Shown one piece after another: positions 1-5,818 of a DNA stretch of 6,722 nucleotides. A model generated the notes under the pieces. The model searched no databases. It worked only from the letters and a program-made list of their open reading frames with translations, and had not been told where the DNA came from. Position 1 is the stretch's first letter. Each line of letters opens with the position of its first letter. The translations under genes and the position numbers were made by a program. Source of the DNA: Burkholderiaceae bacterium (GTDB lineage: Bacteria > Pseudomonadota > Gammaproteobacteria > Burkholderiales > Burkholderiaceae); the NCBI GenBank assembly GCA_025458735.1, contig JALORV010000035.1, positions 1-6,722 of the forward strand, in the 5' to 3' direction.

Positions 1-126
1 TTCGCCGGTCTTCGGGTCAAGCCCGATCTGCCCCGACGTGAACACCACCAGCCCGGTCTTGACGGCCTGCGAATACGGGCCGATAGCAGCTGGCGCCGCA
101 GTAGTCGAAACGATTTCCTTGTGCAT
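1..126 (-). CDS. ridA: RidA family enamine/imine deaminase, N-terminal part (runs off left edge)
   Basis: Translating the minus strand from the ATG at 126-124 gives 42 codons open to the window edge. The peptide begins [20 protein letters not shown] and continues with [18 protein letters not shown]. The IGPYSQAV block and the SGQIGLDP strand are hallmark N-terminal motifs of the RidA/YjgF/UK114 family. Family members are about 125-130 residues, so roughly the first third is visible. RidA forms a homotrimer in the cytosol and hydrolyses reactive enamine/imine intermediates, such as 2-aminoacrylate released by PLP-dependent dehydratases, protecting PLP enzymes. A GGGGA ribosome-binding sequence lies just upstream of the ATG. 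The catalytic arginine expected near residue 105 is outside the window, so canonical RidA cannot be separated from other Rid subfamilies on catalytic residues. The c-di-GMP gene lies upstream on the same strand, 84 bases away; no functional link is evident. Confidence 0.9.
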   Translation of the reverse strand, partial: MHKEIVSTTAAPAAIGPYSQAVKTGLVVFTSGQIGLDPKTGE

Positions 127-210
127 GTCGGTCCCCGAACGCGCGATCGAAAGCACGCAGTCTAGCCGCGCACGCGGCGCGGCAAGCTCGGGGGCGGGTG
201 TGCGCCGCGG
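127..210. other. Short intergenic region with a GC-rich hairpin
   Basis: This gap separates the end of the c-di-GMP gene frame from the ridA start. A perfect 7-bp inverted repeat, GCCGCGC at 165-171 and GCGCGGC at 177-183 with a 5-base loop, could form a hairpin in the transcript. No T-run follows on the minus strand, so it is not a canonical intrinsic terminator. I see no clear promoter for ridA here. Confidence 0.35.
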
Positions 211-354
211 TCAGGCGCGCTGGCGCGCGTACTCGATGAACTGCGCGGCCGGCAAGGGCCGGCTCAGCGTGTAGCCCTGCGCCTCGTCACAGCCGCAGTG
301 GCGTACGAAGTCGAGCTGCTCGTCGGTCTCGACGCCTTCCGCGACCACGCGCAG
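211..354 (-). pseudogene. Out-of-frame C-terminal remnant of the EAL domain
   Basis: Read in the frame ending at TGA 213-211, this stretch encodes 47 residues beginning LRVVAEGVETDEQLDF and including GCDEAQGYTLSRPLP. These are the standard closing motifs of an EAL phosphodiesterase domain, with the catalytic Glu in VAEGVE and the Gln in AQGY. The main c-di-GMP frame ends conserved similarity at PEDAADA (codon ending at 354). In normal EAL proteins about 14-15 residues of helix separate these two blocks. The frame change fits a loss of 3n+1 bases, about 43-46. The remnant carries no stops or decay and ends with a clean stop, so the lesion looks recent, or it is an assembly defect. Confidence 0.85.
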
Positions 355-2003
355 GCGTCGGCGGCGTCTTCCGGGGCACGCCGCACGAACTGCCCGTCGA
401 TCTTCAGCGCGTTGATCGGGAAGCGCCGCAGGTTCGACAGGCTCGAGTAGCCGGTGCCGAAGTTGTCGAGCGCGATGCGCACCCCCATGGTCTGCAGGCC
501 GACCAGCACCTGCTCGGCCTTGTCGAGGTCGCGCATCAGGCTTGCCTCGGTGATCTCGACTTCCAGCCGCTCGGCGTCGAGCCCGGTGTCGATCAGCGCC
601 TGGCTGACGATCGGCAGCAACGAGCGGCCGCGAAACTCACGCGGCGACAGGTTGACACTGACCACCAGTTCGCCCAGTCCATTCGCACTCCAGGTGCGCG
701 CCGCCTCGCAGGCCGCCCGCAGCACCACCTCGCCGATCGGCTGCATCAGGCCGCAATCCTCGGCGACCGCGATGAAGGCGGAAGGCTCGAGCACGCCCTG
801 CTCGGGATGCCGCCAGCGCAGCAACGCCTCGGCGCCGACCACGCGATCGGTCGACAGGCTGATGCGCGGCTGGAAGTGCACCTCGAACTCGCGCCGGTCG
901 ATCGCCCGCCGCAGCGCCGCTTCCAGCTGCAGGCGGCGCAGCAGATCCTCGTTCATGCGCGGCTCGAAGAGCTGCACGTGTCCGCGCCCGCGCGACTTGG
1001 CGTAAGACAGGGCAGCGTCGGCGTTGCGCAGCAGCATCTCCGGCCCCGCCCCGTCGGTGGGGAAGCAGGCCACGCCGATGCTGACGCTGGCGCTGACCTG
1101 CTCGGCGTCGACTTCGTAGGGTTCCGACAGCAGTTCACCCAGCTTGCTGGCGACACGTTCGGCATCGTCGGTGTGCCGCAGCCGCCCGAGCACCACCGCG
1201 AACTCGTCCGAGCCGACGCGCGCCACCAGGTCCGACGTGCGCACGGTCTCGACCAGTCGCCCGGCCACCTGCTGCAGCAGCGCGTCGCCGACACGATGCC
1301 CCAGCGCATCGTTGAGCTTGGTGAACTCATCGATGTCGATCACCAGCACCGCGAGGCGGTCGCCGCCCAGCTGGTGGTTGCGCACGGCCTCGTCCAGACG
1401 CGACTCCAGCAGGCGCCGGTTCGGCAGTGCCGTGGTGGCGTCGTAAAGCGAGATGCGGCGGGCGCGCTCCTCGACCTCGCTGCGCTCGTACATCTCGGCC
1501 ACCAGGCGCTCGTTCGACCAGGCCAGCTCGTCGTGGGCGGCCCGCACGCGCTGCTCGAGTTCCTCGCGCACGCGCGCCAGCGCCGTCTCCGTCGCCTTGC
1601 GACCGGTGATGTCCTCGACCATCCAGATCGTTTCGCCGCCCGGCCCGCCCGGCGTGATGCTCTTGACCAGCAGCCTCGCCCAGAAGCTCGAGCCGTCGGC
1701 GCGCCGCGTGCGCCACTCCATCGCCGGCGAACCGCCGGCGTTGAGCGCATCGCCGATGCGGTTGGCGAAACCCTGGAACTCTTCCTCGGAGGCGAAGAAC
1801 ACGGCGGCAGACTGGCCCAGCAGGCGCTCGGGTTCCCAGCCGAACAGTCGCGCGGCGCTGGGGTTGCACTGCATCACCTCGCCGTCGCACACCGCCAGGA
1901 TGCCGATCGAGTCGTTGGCAAGCAGCGCGCGGTATTCCTGCAGCCGGCGCTGCACGTCGCGGCTGCTCAGTGAACTGACGAGATCCTCGGCGGTCTGGCC
2001 CAT
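264..2003 (-). CDS. PAS-GGDEF-EAL cyclic-di-GMP turnover protein with frameshifted, truncated C-terminus
   Basis: The open frame encodes 579 residues. The ATG at 2003-2001 is preceded by a good GAGGA site, supporting this start. Order: PAS sensor domain about residues 20-135 (ends in the typical MVEDITGRK), coiled-coil linker about 137-182, GGDEF domain about 185-347, EAL domain from about 355. In the GGDEF domain the DIDEF strand (223-227), NDALGH (231-236) and I-site RTSD (255-258) are present, while the signature reads GSDEF (264-268). In the EAL domain EALLRW (392-397), N451, EITE (483-486), DNFGTG (513-518) and K534/D536 are visible. The family role is c-di-GMP synthesis by GGDEF and hydrolysis by EAL. 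From residue 551 (about position 355) the sequence stops resembling an EAL domain and becomes Arg/Ser-rich. The true C-terminus lies in another frame, so the catalytic Glu of the VVAEGVET motif and the later Gln are lost. A diguanylate cyclase role may survive; phosphodiesterase activity is unlikely. It may be annotated as a pseudogene. Confidence 0.9.
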   Translation of the reverse strand: MGQTAEDLVSSLSSRDVQRRLQEYRALLANDSIGILAVCDGEVMQCNPSAARLFGWEPERLLGQSAAVFFASEEEFQGFANRIGDALNAGGSPAMEWRTRRADGSSFWARLLVKSITPGGPGGETIWMVEDITGRKATETALARVREELEQRVRAAHDELAWSNERLVAEMYERSEVEERARRISLYDATTALPNRRLLESRLDEAVRNHQLGGDRLAVLVIDIDEFTKLNDALGHRVGDALLQQVAGRLVETVRTSDLVARVGSDEFAVVLGRLRHTDDAERVASKLGELLSEPYEVDAEQVSASVSIGVACFPTDGAGPEMLLRNADAALSYAKSRGRGHVQLFEPRMNEDLLRRLQLEAALRRAIDRREFEVHFQPRISLSTDRVVGAEALLRWRHPEQGVLEPSAFIAVAEDCGLMQPIGEVVLRAACEAARTWSANGLGELVVSVNLSPREFRGRSLLPIVSQALIDTGLDAERLEVEITEASLMRDLDKAEQVLVGLQTMGVRIALDNFGTGYSSLSNLRRFPINALKIDGQFVRRAPEDAADACAWSRKASRPTSSSTSYATAAVTRRRATR

Positions 2004-2368
2004 GCATTCCTCGATTGCTGTGTGCGCGCCGGAGCACGCAAAGAGGCATCGGCCTGCGCCGAGCCGCTGGCCGCAGTGTCGGCGTCCGCAGGCCGGGACA
2101 ATGATCCGATTACGGGCCTGCCAGCCCGCCTATTCGGCCGCCCGTGCGGCGCACCGCTGCCGCCCGCGCCCGGGCGTGCCGGCCCCGCCGGCGTCACTGG
2201 CGGCGCCGGTCGGCTGCCGCTGCCGGCTACCGTCCTGGAGTCCGCCCTCGCGGGCGCAGCGCGCTTGCGCTCGGCATCGCTGGCGTTCAAGATGCCGCGC
2301 AGCGGATCCAGCCCGCCCGCGCCCGAGACCCGCCGACACGTTCACCGCTCTGCTCACACCCCGCCGCC
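2004..2368. other. 365-base divergent intergenic region, no gene seen
   Basis: This region separates the minus-strand c-di-GMP gene from the plus-strand HTH gene and must carry both 5' regions. It is very GC-rich. Frames crossing it give only Arg/Pro/Ala-rich translations with no family resemblance. Small inverted repeats occur at 2113-2128 (CGGGC, 6-base loop, GCCCG) and 2258-2271 (AGCGC, 4-base loop, GCGCT). A TTACGG (2110-2115) and TATTCG (2131-2136) pair has only a 15-base spacer and is not a convincing promoter. I see no RNA gene or long repeat. Confidence 0.5.
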
Positions 2369-3004
2369 ATGGCCAAGAAACCCAGCAGGAAACCCACCGC
2401 CGCTCGCCGCCGCGCCGCCACGCCTGCGGGTGAGTCACCGCCGGCCGGCGCCCAACCGGTTATGGCGCTGGCGCGGCAGGTCCGCTCGTGGGCCGACACT
2501 GCGTGGGGCCTGGCCGGCAGCGCCGCCGACATGTCGCTGGCCATCGCCAAGTCCTCGGTCGGGCCGAAGCGCCGCGCGACGATCGAGAAGGCCGGCGCGC
2601 TGCTCAAGCGCATGCGCGAGACCGCCGGCCTGACCGCACAGGAACTCGGCCGTGCCATCAACCTGCGTGATGCCTCATTGCTCGAACAGGCTGAAAACGG
2701 ACGCATCGTGCTGCCGTTCGAGATCATCCTGCGGCTGGCCGCGGTGCTCGGCCGGCGCGATCCCGTCGCCTTCGTGATGAAGCTCACGCGTTCGTACAAC
2801 CCGGAGTTGTGGAAGGCACTGGAAGACCTCGGAGTCGGCCGCCTCGTGGCCCATGCCGGACGCGAGCGCGAGTTCGTCAACATCTACCGCTCGCGCGACG
2901 AGGCCCGCAGCCTCAGCGACGAGCAGTTCGCCCGCGTGCTGGCCTTCGTTTCGGCGGCGCTCGACCTGGCCTTGACGCTGGTGCGCGAGCAGCGTCGCAA
3001 GTAG
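2369..3004 (+). CDS. XRE-type helix-turn-helix protein with basic N-terminal tail, upstream of phasin
   Basis: The 211-residue product begins MAKKPSRKPTAARRRAAT, a Lys/Arg/Ala/Pro-rich tail of about 30 residues. A predicted helical stretch (about 32-65) follows. An XRE/Cro-like HTH spans about 75-131: GALLKRMRETAGLTAQELG, then the turn and recognition region around INLRDASLLEQAENGR, then the helix carrying IILRLAAVLGRRDP. The C-terminal 80 residues are mostly helical and end in a hydrophobic helix (LAFVSAALDLALTLV) plus a basic tip. I do not know the target DNA or ligand. The phasin gene follows after 84 bases on the same strand, so a role in PHA-granule regulation is a reasonable inference. 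The ATG at 2369 is preferred because the family-like tail begins there, although no Shine-Dalgarno sequence is visible. The frame is open back to 2144, but that extension looks non-coding. Alternative starts at M32 or M55 would remove the tail. Confidence 0.8.
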   Translation: MAKKPSRKPTAARRRAATPAGESPPAGAQPVMALARQVRSWADTAWGLAGSAADMSLAIAKSSVGPKRRATIEKAGALLKRMRETAGLTAQELGRAINLRDASLLEQAENGRIVLPFEIILRLAAVLGRRDPVAFVMKLTRSYNPELWKALEDLGVGRLVAHAGREREFVNIYRSRDEARSLSDEQFARVLAFVSAALDLALTLVREQRRK

Positions 3005-3041
3005 CCACCCCCGCAGCTAGCCGCTCCACTGTCCGCACTGC

Positions 3042-3047
3042 TATCGT
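3042..3047 (+). promoter_or_regulatory. Possible extended -10 element for the phasin gene
   Basis: The sequence TGC-TATCGT (TG at 3039-3040, hexamer 3042-3047) fits an extended -10 element about 41 bases before the phasin ATG. The hexamer 17 bases upstream (AGCCGC) does not resemble a -35 box. The phasin may therefore have its own promoter in addition to readthrough from the HTH gene. This rests on a short motif only. Confidence 0.3.
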
Positions 3048-3088
3048 CCGATCAGCACATCGTTCGACCGACCCCGAGGAGGTACAGC

Positions 3089-3631
3089 ATGGCAACCAAG
3101 GCCCGCAAGTCCGCCGCCAAGACTGGCGCCAAGTCCACCGCGAAGCGGGCCAAGTCGGCCCGGCGCACGCCCCGCGCCACGCCCAAAGCGGCCGCGGGCG
3201 GCGTCATGGGCGGTGCCGAGAAGCTGCTGGGCCTCTCGATGGGCGGACTGAACGAAACACTCGAGCGCCTGAATCTCTCGGGCGTCGCCGGCACCATCGC
3301 GGAAGGCCGCCGCAAGGACCTCGCCGCGCTGATCGCGGCCAACAAGAAGTCCTACGAGGGGCTGCAGGCCGTGGTCGCCCGCCAGACCTCGATGCTGAAA
3401 AATGCCGTGACCGAGTGGCAGGCGATCGCGCAGGGCATGTCACCCGGCCGCGGGCAAGGCCTGGGCCGCATGGACGAGGTGGCCAAGCAGACCTTCACAC
3501 TCGCGCTCGAGAACATCCGGGAACTCGGCGAACTCGCGGCGCGTTCGCAGGCCGAAGCCTTCGAGATCGTGCGCAAGCGCATCATGGAGAACGTCAACGA
3601 GGTGAGCGCGCTGATGCAGCGCGGGCGCTGA
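3089..3631 (+). CDS. Phasin family protein (PHA granule-associated)
   Basis: The 180-residue product has a Lys/Ala/Arg/Thr-rich tail over about residues 1-37 (MATKARKSAAKTGAKSTAKR onward). A long amphipathic helical phasin domain follows at about 45-175. Its core block has the classic spacing of an R-K-D-L-AAL-AN run (EGRRKDLAALIAANKKSYEG), then LQAVVARQTSMLKNAVTEW, as in the phasin_2 family. Phasins coat polyhydroxyalkanoate granules, controlling their size and number and, in some cases, their segregation. The basic tail resembles the histone H1-like extension of PhaF-type proteins, but placed at the N-terminus, and it could bind DNA or polyphosphate. A strong GAGGAGG ribosome-binding site at 3076-3082 fixes the ATG at 3089. 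An intrinsic terminator follows 21 bases after the stop. No phaC, phaA or phaB is in the window. Confidence 0.88.
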   Translation: MATKARKSAAKTGAKSTAKRAKSARRTPRATPKAAAGGVMGGAEKLLGLSMGGLNETLERLNLSGVAGTIAEGRRKDLAALIAANKKSYEGLQAVVARQTSMLKNAVTEWQAIAQGMSPGRGQGLGRMDEVAKQTFTLALENIRELGELAARSQAEAFEIVRKRIMENVNEVSALMQRGR

Positions 3632-3652
3632 CCGCGCGCAGCAGGGCACACA

Positions 3653-3681
3653 AAAAAGGCCGCGATGTTCGCGGCCTTTTT
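3653..3681. terminator. Bidirectional intrinsic terminator between phasin and tRNA-Ala
   Basis: A perfect 8-bp stem, GGCCGCGA (3658-3665) with TCGCGGCC (3669-3676) and loop TGT, is followed by five T's on the plus strand (3677-3681). It is preceded by A's at 3652-3657, which give a T-run on the minus strand. A/T pairing extends the stem to 13 bp. It lies 21 bases after the phasin stop and 16 bases beyond the tRNA CCA end, so it can stop both converging transcripts. Confidence 0.92.
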
Positions 3682-3697
3682 CATTGACGAAAGTCGG

Positions 3698-3773
3698 TGG
3701 TGGAGAAGAGGAGGATCGAACTCCCGACCTCTGCATTGCGAACGCAGCGCTCTCCCAGCTGAGCTACTTCCCC
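3698..3773 (-). tRNA. tRNA-Ala (anticodon CGC), CCA encoded
   Basis: The minus strand from 3773 folds into a complete 76-base tRNA. The acceptor stem pairs GGGGAAG with CTTCTCC, followed by discriminator A and an encoded CCA (3700-3698). The D stem is GCTC/GAGC with loop AGCTGGGA. The anticodon stem is CTGCG/TGCAG with loop TTCGCAA, giving anticodon CGC at 3740-3738. The variable loop is AGGTC. The T stem is GGGAG/CTCCT with loop TTCGATC. The third acceptor pair is G3:U70, the main identity element for alanyl-tRNA synthetase, which agrees with the CGC anticodon reading the GCG alanine codon. A sigma70 promoter lies upstream and a bidirectional terminator downstream, so this is a stand-alone transcription unit. 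Confidence 0.96.
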
Positions 3774-3824
3774 GAAACCTGGCCGCCCGTCCGGACTCGT
3801 CATCCGAACCGCAGCGGGACCGTG

Positions 3825-3853
3825 ATTATAAGTCGGTCCGCAGCGGCCTTCAA
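3825..3853 (-). promoter_or_regulatory. Sigma70 promoter of tRNA-Ala
   Basis: On the minus strand a perfect -10 hexamer TATAAT (3830-3825) is preceded, with a 17-base spacer, by TTGAAG (3853-3848), which matches four of six bases of the -35 consensus. Transcription would start near 3818, about 45 bases before the mature tRNA 5' end. The stretch just after the -10 is GC-rich (CACGGTCCC), as in the discriminators of stringently controlled stable-RNA promoters. That regulation is inferred from pattern only. Confidence 0.8.
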
Positions 3854-3893
3854 ACGACGCGCGGGGACGGGAACGTTGCGGACGCTGCACCGC

Positions 3894-3899
3894 TACACT
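3894..3899 (+). promoter_or_regulatory. Possible -10 element for the alpha/beta hydrolase
   Basis: TACACT at 3894-3899 lies about 36 bases before the hydrolase ATG and resembles a sigma70 -10 box. The nearest TTG-type hexamer, TTGCGG at 3876-3881, is only 12 bases away, too close for a standard -35, so the promoter assignment is weak. The 162-base region 3774-3935 also carries the divergent tRNA promoter. Confidence 0.3.
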
Positions 3900-3935
3900 G
3901 CCCGCCTCTGCGCGAGCCACCGGCTGGATGCTGCC

Positions 3936-4790
3936 ATGAAGCACGACACCGCGTTCATCGAGCGCGAATACAACGCGCGGGCCGCGATCGCCGAGCATCC
4001 GCAGATCTTCGCGCGCTGGACCGAGCAGGGCGCGGTCACTCGACGGTTGCGCGCGTGCCTGGCCGACCTGCCCTACGGCGACACGTCGGCGGAGCGGCTC
4101 GACTACTTTCCCACCCGCGTCGACGCGGCGCCGCTGCTGGTATTCATCCACGGCGGCTACTGGCGCTCGCTCGACAAGTCCGACTTTTCCTGGATCGCGC
4201 CGCCGTTCGTACAGCATGGCGTGGCGGTGGCGATCACCAACTACGGGCTGGCGCCGGCGACGACGATCGAGGACATCGTGCGCCAGCAGTTGAAGGCGCT
4301 GGCGTGGCTGTACCGCAACGGCGACCGCCTTGGCTTCGATCCCACGCGCATCGTGGTGGTCGGGCACTCGGCCGGGGCGCAGCTGACGGCAATGATGATG
4401 GCGGCGCTGTGGCCGGCCTACGGCGCCGATCTGCCCGCCGATCTGGTGAAGGCCGGGCTGGCGATCAGCGGCATCTACGACCTGGCACCGCTGGTGGATG
4501 CCCCGTTCGTCAATGTCGACCTGCGGCTCGATGCGCGGCGCGCCCGTGCACTGTCGCCGCTGTGGCTGCCGCCGGCCACACCGGCACCGCTGATCACCGC
4601 GGTCGGCGCGCTGGAGTCATCGGAGTTCCAGCGGCAGACCGCGCTGATCGGTCGGGCGTGGGCCGCCGTACTGCGGCGCGCGCTGCCGGTGGCCGGGGCC
4701 AATCACCTGACAGTGATGGACGAACTGGCGAGTCCGGCGTCGGCGCTCTTCGATGCCGCGATCGAGCTGGTGCGGACGACCCGGCGCTAG
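3936..4790 (+). CDS. Alpha/beta hydrolase, arylformamidase (kynurenine formamidase)-like
   Basis: The 284-residue product is a complete alpha/beta hydrolase of usual length. The N-terminal EREYNARAAIAEH segment resembles the YN-R start of arylformamidase-type members. The oxyanion-hole motif FIHGGYW (HGGYW at 72-76) is characteristic of the kynurenine formamidase/BNA7 group. The nucleophile elbow is GHSAG (143-147, Ser145). The GALESSEFQRQ block (224-234) normally carries the acid residue, and His257 in GANHLTVMDEL is the likely catalytic histidine. If it is a formamidase it would hydrolyse N-formylkynurenine in tryptophan breakdown, but no other kynurenine-pathway genes are here, so a general esterase or amidase role is also possible. 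No signal peptide is seen, which suggests a cytosolic enzyme. The ATG at 3936 has a weak GGATG-like site upstream. The frame is open further upstream only through the tRNA region. Confidence 0.85.
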   Translation: MKHDTAFIEREYNARAAIAEHPQIFARWTEQGAVTRRLRACLADLPYGDTSAERLDYFPTRVDAAPLLVFIHGGYWRSLDKSDFSWIAPPFVQHGVAVAITNYGLAPATTIEDIVRQQLKALAWLYRNGDRLGFDPTRIVVVGHSAGAQLTAMMMAALWPAYGADLPADLVKAGLAISGIYDLAPLVDAPFVNVDLRLDARRARALSPLWLPPATPAPLITAVGALESSEFQRQTALIGRAWAAVLRRALPVAGANHLTVMDELASPASALFDAAIELVRTTRR

Positions 4791-4825
4791 AGTCCTAGTC
4801 GATGCCGAGGGCGCGCGCACGCGCC
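4787..4825. other. Convergent gene ends with small inverted repeats
   Basis: The hydrolase stop (TAG 4788-4790) and the reductase stop (minus-strand TAG, 4797-4795) are four bases apart. They sit in CTAG (4787-4790), spacer AGTC, CTAG (4795-4798). Just beyond, within the reductase 3' end, GGCGCG (4810-4815) and CGCGCC (4820-4825) form a perfect 6-bp stem with a 4-base loop, 19 bases after the hydrolase stop. No T-run follows on the plus strand, so no intrinsic terminator can be called. Confidence 0.4.
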
Positions 4826-5775
4826 AGTGTCAGTGCGTGCACATGGCGGATCGTCGGCACCGCGATGCCGGCCATGTCCGCCAGTTCGATCACGGCACCG
4901 ACGATGGCAGCCAGCTCCAGCCGTCTGCGCTGCTCGAGATCCTGCAGCATCGAGATCCTGGCCGCGCCGAGCTGACGCGCCAGATCGATGCGCTGATCGG
5001 GCGTCATCGGCATCGGGTAGCCGTAGTGGCGCGACACCGCCATGCCTTCCAGCATCATCGCGCGGATGACGCCGAGCAGTTCCTCGTCGGCGACGATCTG
5101 GTTCATCAGGTAGCCGGTGAGCGCAGCAACCGGATTGAACGAAAGGTTGCCGAGCAGCTTGATCCAGACGTCGAGCCGGATGTCGGGGGAGCGCTCGGTG
5201 GCCAGACCGGCGGCATCGAGCGCATCGCCGATGCGCGCCAGGCGCGCCGACATCGAGCGATCGGGCTCACCGAGGATCAGCCGGCGTCCGCCGGTGTGAT
5301 GCACCTCGCCCGGCGCACGCACCTCGGCTGCGATGTGCACGACGCAGCCGACGATGCGGCGGCAATCGAGCGCCGCGAACATGGTGCCGTCGGGATCGAG
5401 CGACTTGAGCGCGGTGCCGGCCAGCGCACTGCCTTCGGCGTGGAAGTACCACCATGGCAGTCCATTGATCGCCGGCAGCACGGCCGTGTCCGGGCCGAGC
5501 AATGGCGCCAGTCGCGGCAGCATCGCCGCGATCGCATGCGCCTTCAGGCCGATCACGATCAGGTCCTGCGGCCCGAAGTCGGCCGGCTCGGCACTCGCCG
5601 GCAGGCGATGGCTTCCGCTGGCCGTGCCCACGTGATCGACCAGCGTGAGTCCGCCGCGCCGGATCGCCTCGAGGTGCGCGCCGCGCGCCACCAGCACGAC
5701 TTCGTGGCCTGCGCCGGACAGCCGGGCTCCGAGGACTGCGCCGATCGATCCAGCGCCGATGACGGCTACGCGCAC
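4795..5775 (-). CDS. Ketopantoate reductase (PanE/ApbA) family NADPH-dependent 2-oxoacid reductase
   Basis: Reading from the GTG at 5775-5773 gives 326 residues, slightly longer than classic E. coli PanE (about 300). The Rossmann motif starts at once: MRVAVIGAGSIGAVLGARL with GAGSIG at 7-12. NGLPWWYF (104-111) follows, the conserved Asn-containing loop after strand VLPAIN. The C-terminal helical domain contains KLLGNLSFNPVAALTG, with the likely catalytic Lys206 plus Asn210 and Asn214, and the SMLQDLEQRR...E288 block that matches the substrate-binding Ser/Glu region. PanE reduces 2-dehydropantoate to pantoate in pantothenate/CoA synthesis. The NGxPWW variety is common among paralogues whose substrate is unproven, so no gene symbol is given. 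GGAAG lies a few bases before the GTG and supports this start. The open frame upstream of it overlaps the cysB-like gene and does not look coding. The gene lies 43 bases after that regulator, probably co-transcribed with it. Confidence 0.88.
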   Translation of the reverse strand: MRVAVIGAGSIGAVLGARLSGAGHEVVLVARGAHLEAIRRGGLTLVDHVGTASGSHRLPASAEPADFGPQDLIVIGLKAHAIAAMLPRLAPLLGPDTAVLPAINGLPWWYFHAEGSALAGTALKSLDPDGTMFAALDCRRIVGCVVHIAAEVRAPGEVHHTGGRRLILGEPDRSMSARLARIGDALDAAGLATERSPDIRLDVWIKLLGNLSFNPVAALTGYLMNQIVADEELLGVIRAMMLEGMAVSRHYGYPMPMTPDQRIDLARQLGAARISMLQDLEQRRRLELAAIVGAVIELADMAGIAVPTIRHVHALTLARARALGID

Positions 5776-5818
5776 GCAGGCTTCCGCGGTCGGTGGAGGC
5801 GTGTTGGCGCGCGCCGGC

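Noticed and set aside
38..274. A 78-codon plus-strand open frame at the left edge
   Set aside because: It lies opposite ridA and the end of the EAL remnant, with no ribosome-binding site or domain.
350..360. Programmed ribosomal frameshift as an explanation for the split EAL domain
   Set aside because: No slippery heptamer is seen, and a simple slip would not restore the 14-15 missing conserved residues, so a deletion fits better.
807..1973. A 388-codon plus-strand open frame opposite the c-di-GMP gene
   Set aside because: It is rich in His, Arg, Gln and Ala with no recognisable domain. It lies wholly antisense to a clear PAS-GGDEF-EAL frame, so it is a GC-driven shadow.
2144..2368. N-terminal extension of the HTH protein to an upstream ATG
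   Set aside because: The extra 75 residues are Arg/Pro/Ala low-complexity sequence typical of translated GC-rich intergenic DNA, and the MAKK start resembles the basic-tail start of the neighbouring phasin.
3698..3773. tRNA-Ala as an integration site for a mobile element
   Set aside because: No integrase gene and no repeated copy of the tRNA 3' end is visible in the window.
3681..4367. A 228-codon minus-strand open frame spanning the tRNA and the hydrolase start
   Set aside because: It runs through the tRNA gene and its promoter and opposite the hydrolase. Its sequence shows no domain.
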